Shown: one piece after another, positions 61,663 through 64,000 of the stretch | Layout of the letters: every line of letters starts with the position of its first letter | Position numbering within the stretch: the stretch's first letter is position 1 | Source: Eublepharis macularius | Taxonomy: Eukaryota; Chordata; Lepidosauria; Squamata; Eublepharidae | NCBI RefSeq assembly: GCF_028583425.1 | Contig: NC_072800.1 | Coordinates: 93,837,001-93,901,000, forward strand | Direction of reading: 5' to 3' | DNA length: 64,000 bases | Translations under genes and position numbers: made by a program | Notes under the pieces: model-generated | Database searches by the model: none | Told to the model about the DNA's origin: nothing | What the model saw: only the letters and a program-made list of their open reading frames with translations

Positions 61663-63175
61663 GGCACAGCTGACAACTAAGGACCTTCTGCTCAGGCCAA
61701 CACCTCAGGCAGGAAAGGGCTGCTGACGTTCCCTGCCAATCGCCAGTATTTGCTTGCGACTGACGGGTAGCAAAAATGGCATTTTTTGTTATAAAAACCA
61801 CTCACTCAGGTTTCCCCCCTAAAAAGAGGAGACCGGCCAGTTTCTACTTGCCTGGAACTCTTATGGCATGAAACACACATACAAAAATTAGGGTGCCTTT
61901 AACAGTATAATATATACAGCACATATACATTATGTATATAGTTCTTCCGTATCCTGTTCCTCTTAGAAAAAACAAACAAACCAATGAAATCTATTTCACC
62001 CTTCAGTTTGTTATTACTTCCCACATTTGAAAGCAGCCCAACAGATTTCATATAAAAACTCCCAAAGGACCTCAAATGACCAAGTTCCCATCCCCCCAAA
62101 AGGGAAGTAAAACGGGACTGTCAAATGCTGCAACTGGCGCAGGGCCGCTGGAGACCAGTCCCGGGATCCTACCAGCAACTCTCTGTTGGGACGCGCTTGC
62201 CTGGTGCCCCAAAGCCGCTCCCCACCAGAACCACGCCCACGCAACCTACGGGAACTGCAGCGCCAGCGACCTCAGTGGGAAGCAGCATTCCACCACGTCA
62301 AGCACAAGCTATCCATGTACTTCTAGCAGGCGAAGGGAAGGCTCTGGGGCGGCACCAGAAAGCTCGCTCGGACACGGGACAGCCTAGCTCGAGGTAAGCA
62401 GGGCCGCTGGGGAGGAGATCGCTGGCCGTTCTCAACCGCAGGATCACACACTGTAGGCAAGCTTCCCCATCGCAGCCCCAGCCACAAGCACTGGAGCCAA
62501 GGCAAATGCATTGCCACCAGGCTGCTGGGACTCGGCCGGCCAAGGCCGCACTGCCTGCCCCACACCCTGGCTTGCCTAAGGAAAGCTCAGCTGGCAGGAG
62601 CCGCCTCTGGGGCCAGGGAAGGTCGGCTTCTGCCAAGGCCTGTGCCACCGAATGGCAGCGCCTCCACTTCTGCAACCAAGGCCACCTCATGACAAACACC
62701 TGGAATATTAAGTTATTCACATTGTGGTAAACTTCATTTAAAAAAATAGAAATGTTGTGTGCAACACCGCCAACAGGCTGAGGGGGACCCCCCCCCTCAA
62801 GACCGGCGCCCCCTCTCGCCTTCCCTGCTTCCCTGACAGTTCAGACTTGGGCGAGAAGAGAGGGGGACACACCAGGAGGAGCTGCTTAGCCTCGCCACCC
62901 CCAACGAAGCCCACTCCCTCTCTTCCACGGCTTGCTCACTTTCACACCTTCACAGAAGAGACCGTCGGCCATGAGCACGCGGCGGATACACGGAACGAGC
63001 CTCTGACGGGGGGGGGGGAGGGGGGCAGCTTCGCAGGAATTCTTCGCCTCCAGCTTCCCCCGGACACAAACTGGGGTTGTCGTCCCTCTGGGGGTGTGCG
63101 GGAGAGCAACAAAGCCCGTCACGGTGTGTGGGTGTTTTGCAAGAGCTGCCTCTTTCCTCTCCTGACCTCTGGATT

Positions 63176-63456
63176 TCAAGAGGAATCGTGGTCCATGCTG
63201 CAGCCGAGCGCTTCAATGTCATTACTTATGTCCGAGATCATGCGGTCCCACTCGTCTCCCTCCGAGGGGACCGACTGGTCGTCTGAGCTCCCCGTGGCTC
63301 CATTGCCATTGGTGGTGGAGGTGGAGGTGGAGCTTACTGTCCGCCGGTACCTCCCGAAGCTGTCAGTGATGATGCCCCGGCCATCCTTCACCCCCAGGGT
63401 TTCCAGGAAGTTCTCAAAGTACTGGCTGTCCTTCTCCGGAATGAACGGTCTGAGGC
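63176..63456 (-). CDS. CCM2: CCM2 (malcavernin scaffold), last coding exon, partial gene
   Basis: Read on the - strand, the exon starts after a CCCAAAG acceptor at 63457-63458 and ends at TGA (63178-63176). It encodes about 92 residues. It opens [20 protein letters not shown] and passes through [17 protein letters not shown], a Ser/Thr/Asn-rich linker and [20 protein letters not shown], ending GCSMDHDSS. This is the C terminus of CCM2, the scaffold that links KRIT1 and PDCD10 and recruits MEKK3 in endothelial cells. The first part closes the harmonin-homology domain; the acidic tail helix is conserved. Earlier exons lie beyond the right edge of the window. A + strand open frame over the same bases is antisense and not a gene. 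Confidence 0.95.
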
Positions 63457-64000
63457 CTTTGGGAAAGGGGGATTCAGGAGAGCAAGAAGCAAAACATTTA
63501 GTCCTTCAAGTTGGGGCCAGTCATAAACATTTTGACCCCTTGTTCTCCCCCAGAAGCATCATACCCACAGACCACCACACTTCTAAACCCATCAAACCTA
63601 AACGCCCACAGCCTCCTAATACGGAATTGCCTTTAACATCCGCGCTTCAGCTTGTGCATGGCCTGCATTCAGCTCTGGATCACGGAAAAGGAGCTGAGTT
63701 TGAATCTAGAGATCACGGGGCTGGCTAGAATCTAGAGATCATGTTGCCCTGCCTTGGGGGTGGTCAAAAAGGCATTCCTCAGTCTAGGAGTTGTGCTGTT
63801 CAAAACACTGACTCCAAGCACCAAGGAGAGACTTGCTTTTTCCAGAAGCGGTTGCTCTGAATAAGAACTACATTTTTATCTCACTGTTTGACGTCTGCGT
63901 GGCCTTCCATAATAGGAGCAAAATTTTGCAAGGTGCCATTGTAAAATTTGCTGGGACAGCTATGTGTACGTTTTCAGTTTTAACCCTGAGACTGTAGAAC
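63457..64000 (-). other. CCM2: CCM2 last intron (partial)
   Basis: Begins on the - strand side at the acceptor at 63457 and runs off the window. I see no further CCM2 exon. GAAAAGGAGCTGAGTTTGAA at about 63687 is a weak SINE-like word. Confidence 0.75.

Larger units (their letters stand above)
58572..63175 (-). other. CCM2: Possible CCM2 3' UTR and intergenic DNA
   Basis: Downstream of the CCM2 stop on the - strand. No canonical AATAAA is close to the stop: AAATGAAG near 62738 is a weak variant. The first UTR-like end I see is AATAAA on the - strand at 58572-58577, within an A/T-rich stretch. A 4.6 kb UTR is possible but unproven, since it would have to include a CR1 fragment and SINEs. A (CT)n run lies at 61642-61662. 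Confidence 0.35.

Noticed and set aside
62757-63728. 323-residue + strand open frame
   Set aside because: It is antisense to the CCM2 terminal exon. Its own translation has no recognisable features.

Overview
This is a stretch of vertebrate nuclear DNA, most likely from a squamate reptile (lizard, perhaps a gecko). The evidence is a spliced vertebrate gene with long introns, plus a dense repeat mix typical of squamates: Penelope-like retroelement ends, L2 and CR1 LINE tails, 5S-rRNA-derived and tRNA-derived SINEs, and foldback or hAT-type DNA elements. The species call is inference.

Two host genes can be supported. The main one is NACAD (NAC-alpha domain containing) on the + strand, with nine coding exons from 13197 to 51854. 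Exon 1 sits in a CpG island and encodes only the first 20 residues. After a 23 kb repeat-filled intron comes a giant 5.8 kb exon encoding a long acidic, Ser/Pro-rich, probably disordered region. Small exons 4 to 9 then encode a near-canonical alpha-NAC protein, with a NAC domain and a C-terminal UBA domain. All splice sites are GT-AG, the phases agree, and the predicted protein is 2244 residues. The gene ends at a poly(A) signal at 51989.

The second gene is CCM2 (malcavernin scaffold) on the - strand. Only its last coding exon (63176-63456) lies in the window. NACAD and CCM2 therefore converge tail to tail, as recalled for mammals, which supports calling the first gene NACAD rather than its paralogue NACA.

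Region by region: 1-12460 is intergenic and made largely of repeats, including an old Penelope-like element (about 4862-7720) beside an L2 fragment. 12460-13850 holds a retroelement end abutting the NACAD promoter CpG island. 13258-36319 is NACAD intron 1, with many nested repeats. 36320-52012 is the rest of NACAD. 52013-63175 is the convergent intergenic region and possible CCM2 3' UTR. 63457-64000 is CCM2 intron.

The most notable signals are these. (a) NACAD exons 2 and 3 are both phase 1-1, so skipping them in frame would give a 216-residue protein that lines up with ordinary alpha-NAC. (b) The many short Penelope-type ends carry a motif very like a hammerhead ribozyme core, once as a 52-bp tandem array at about 28292-28500. 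(c) Several young insertions show clear target-site duplications.
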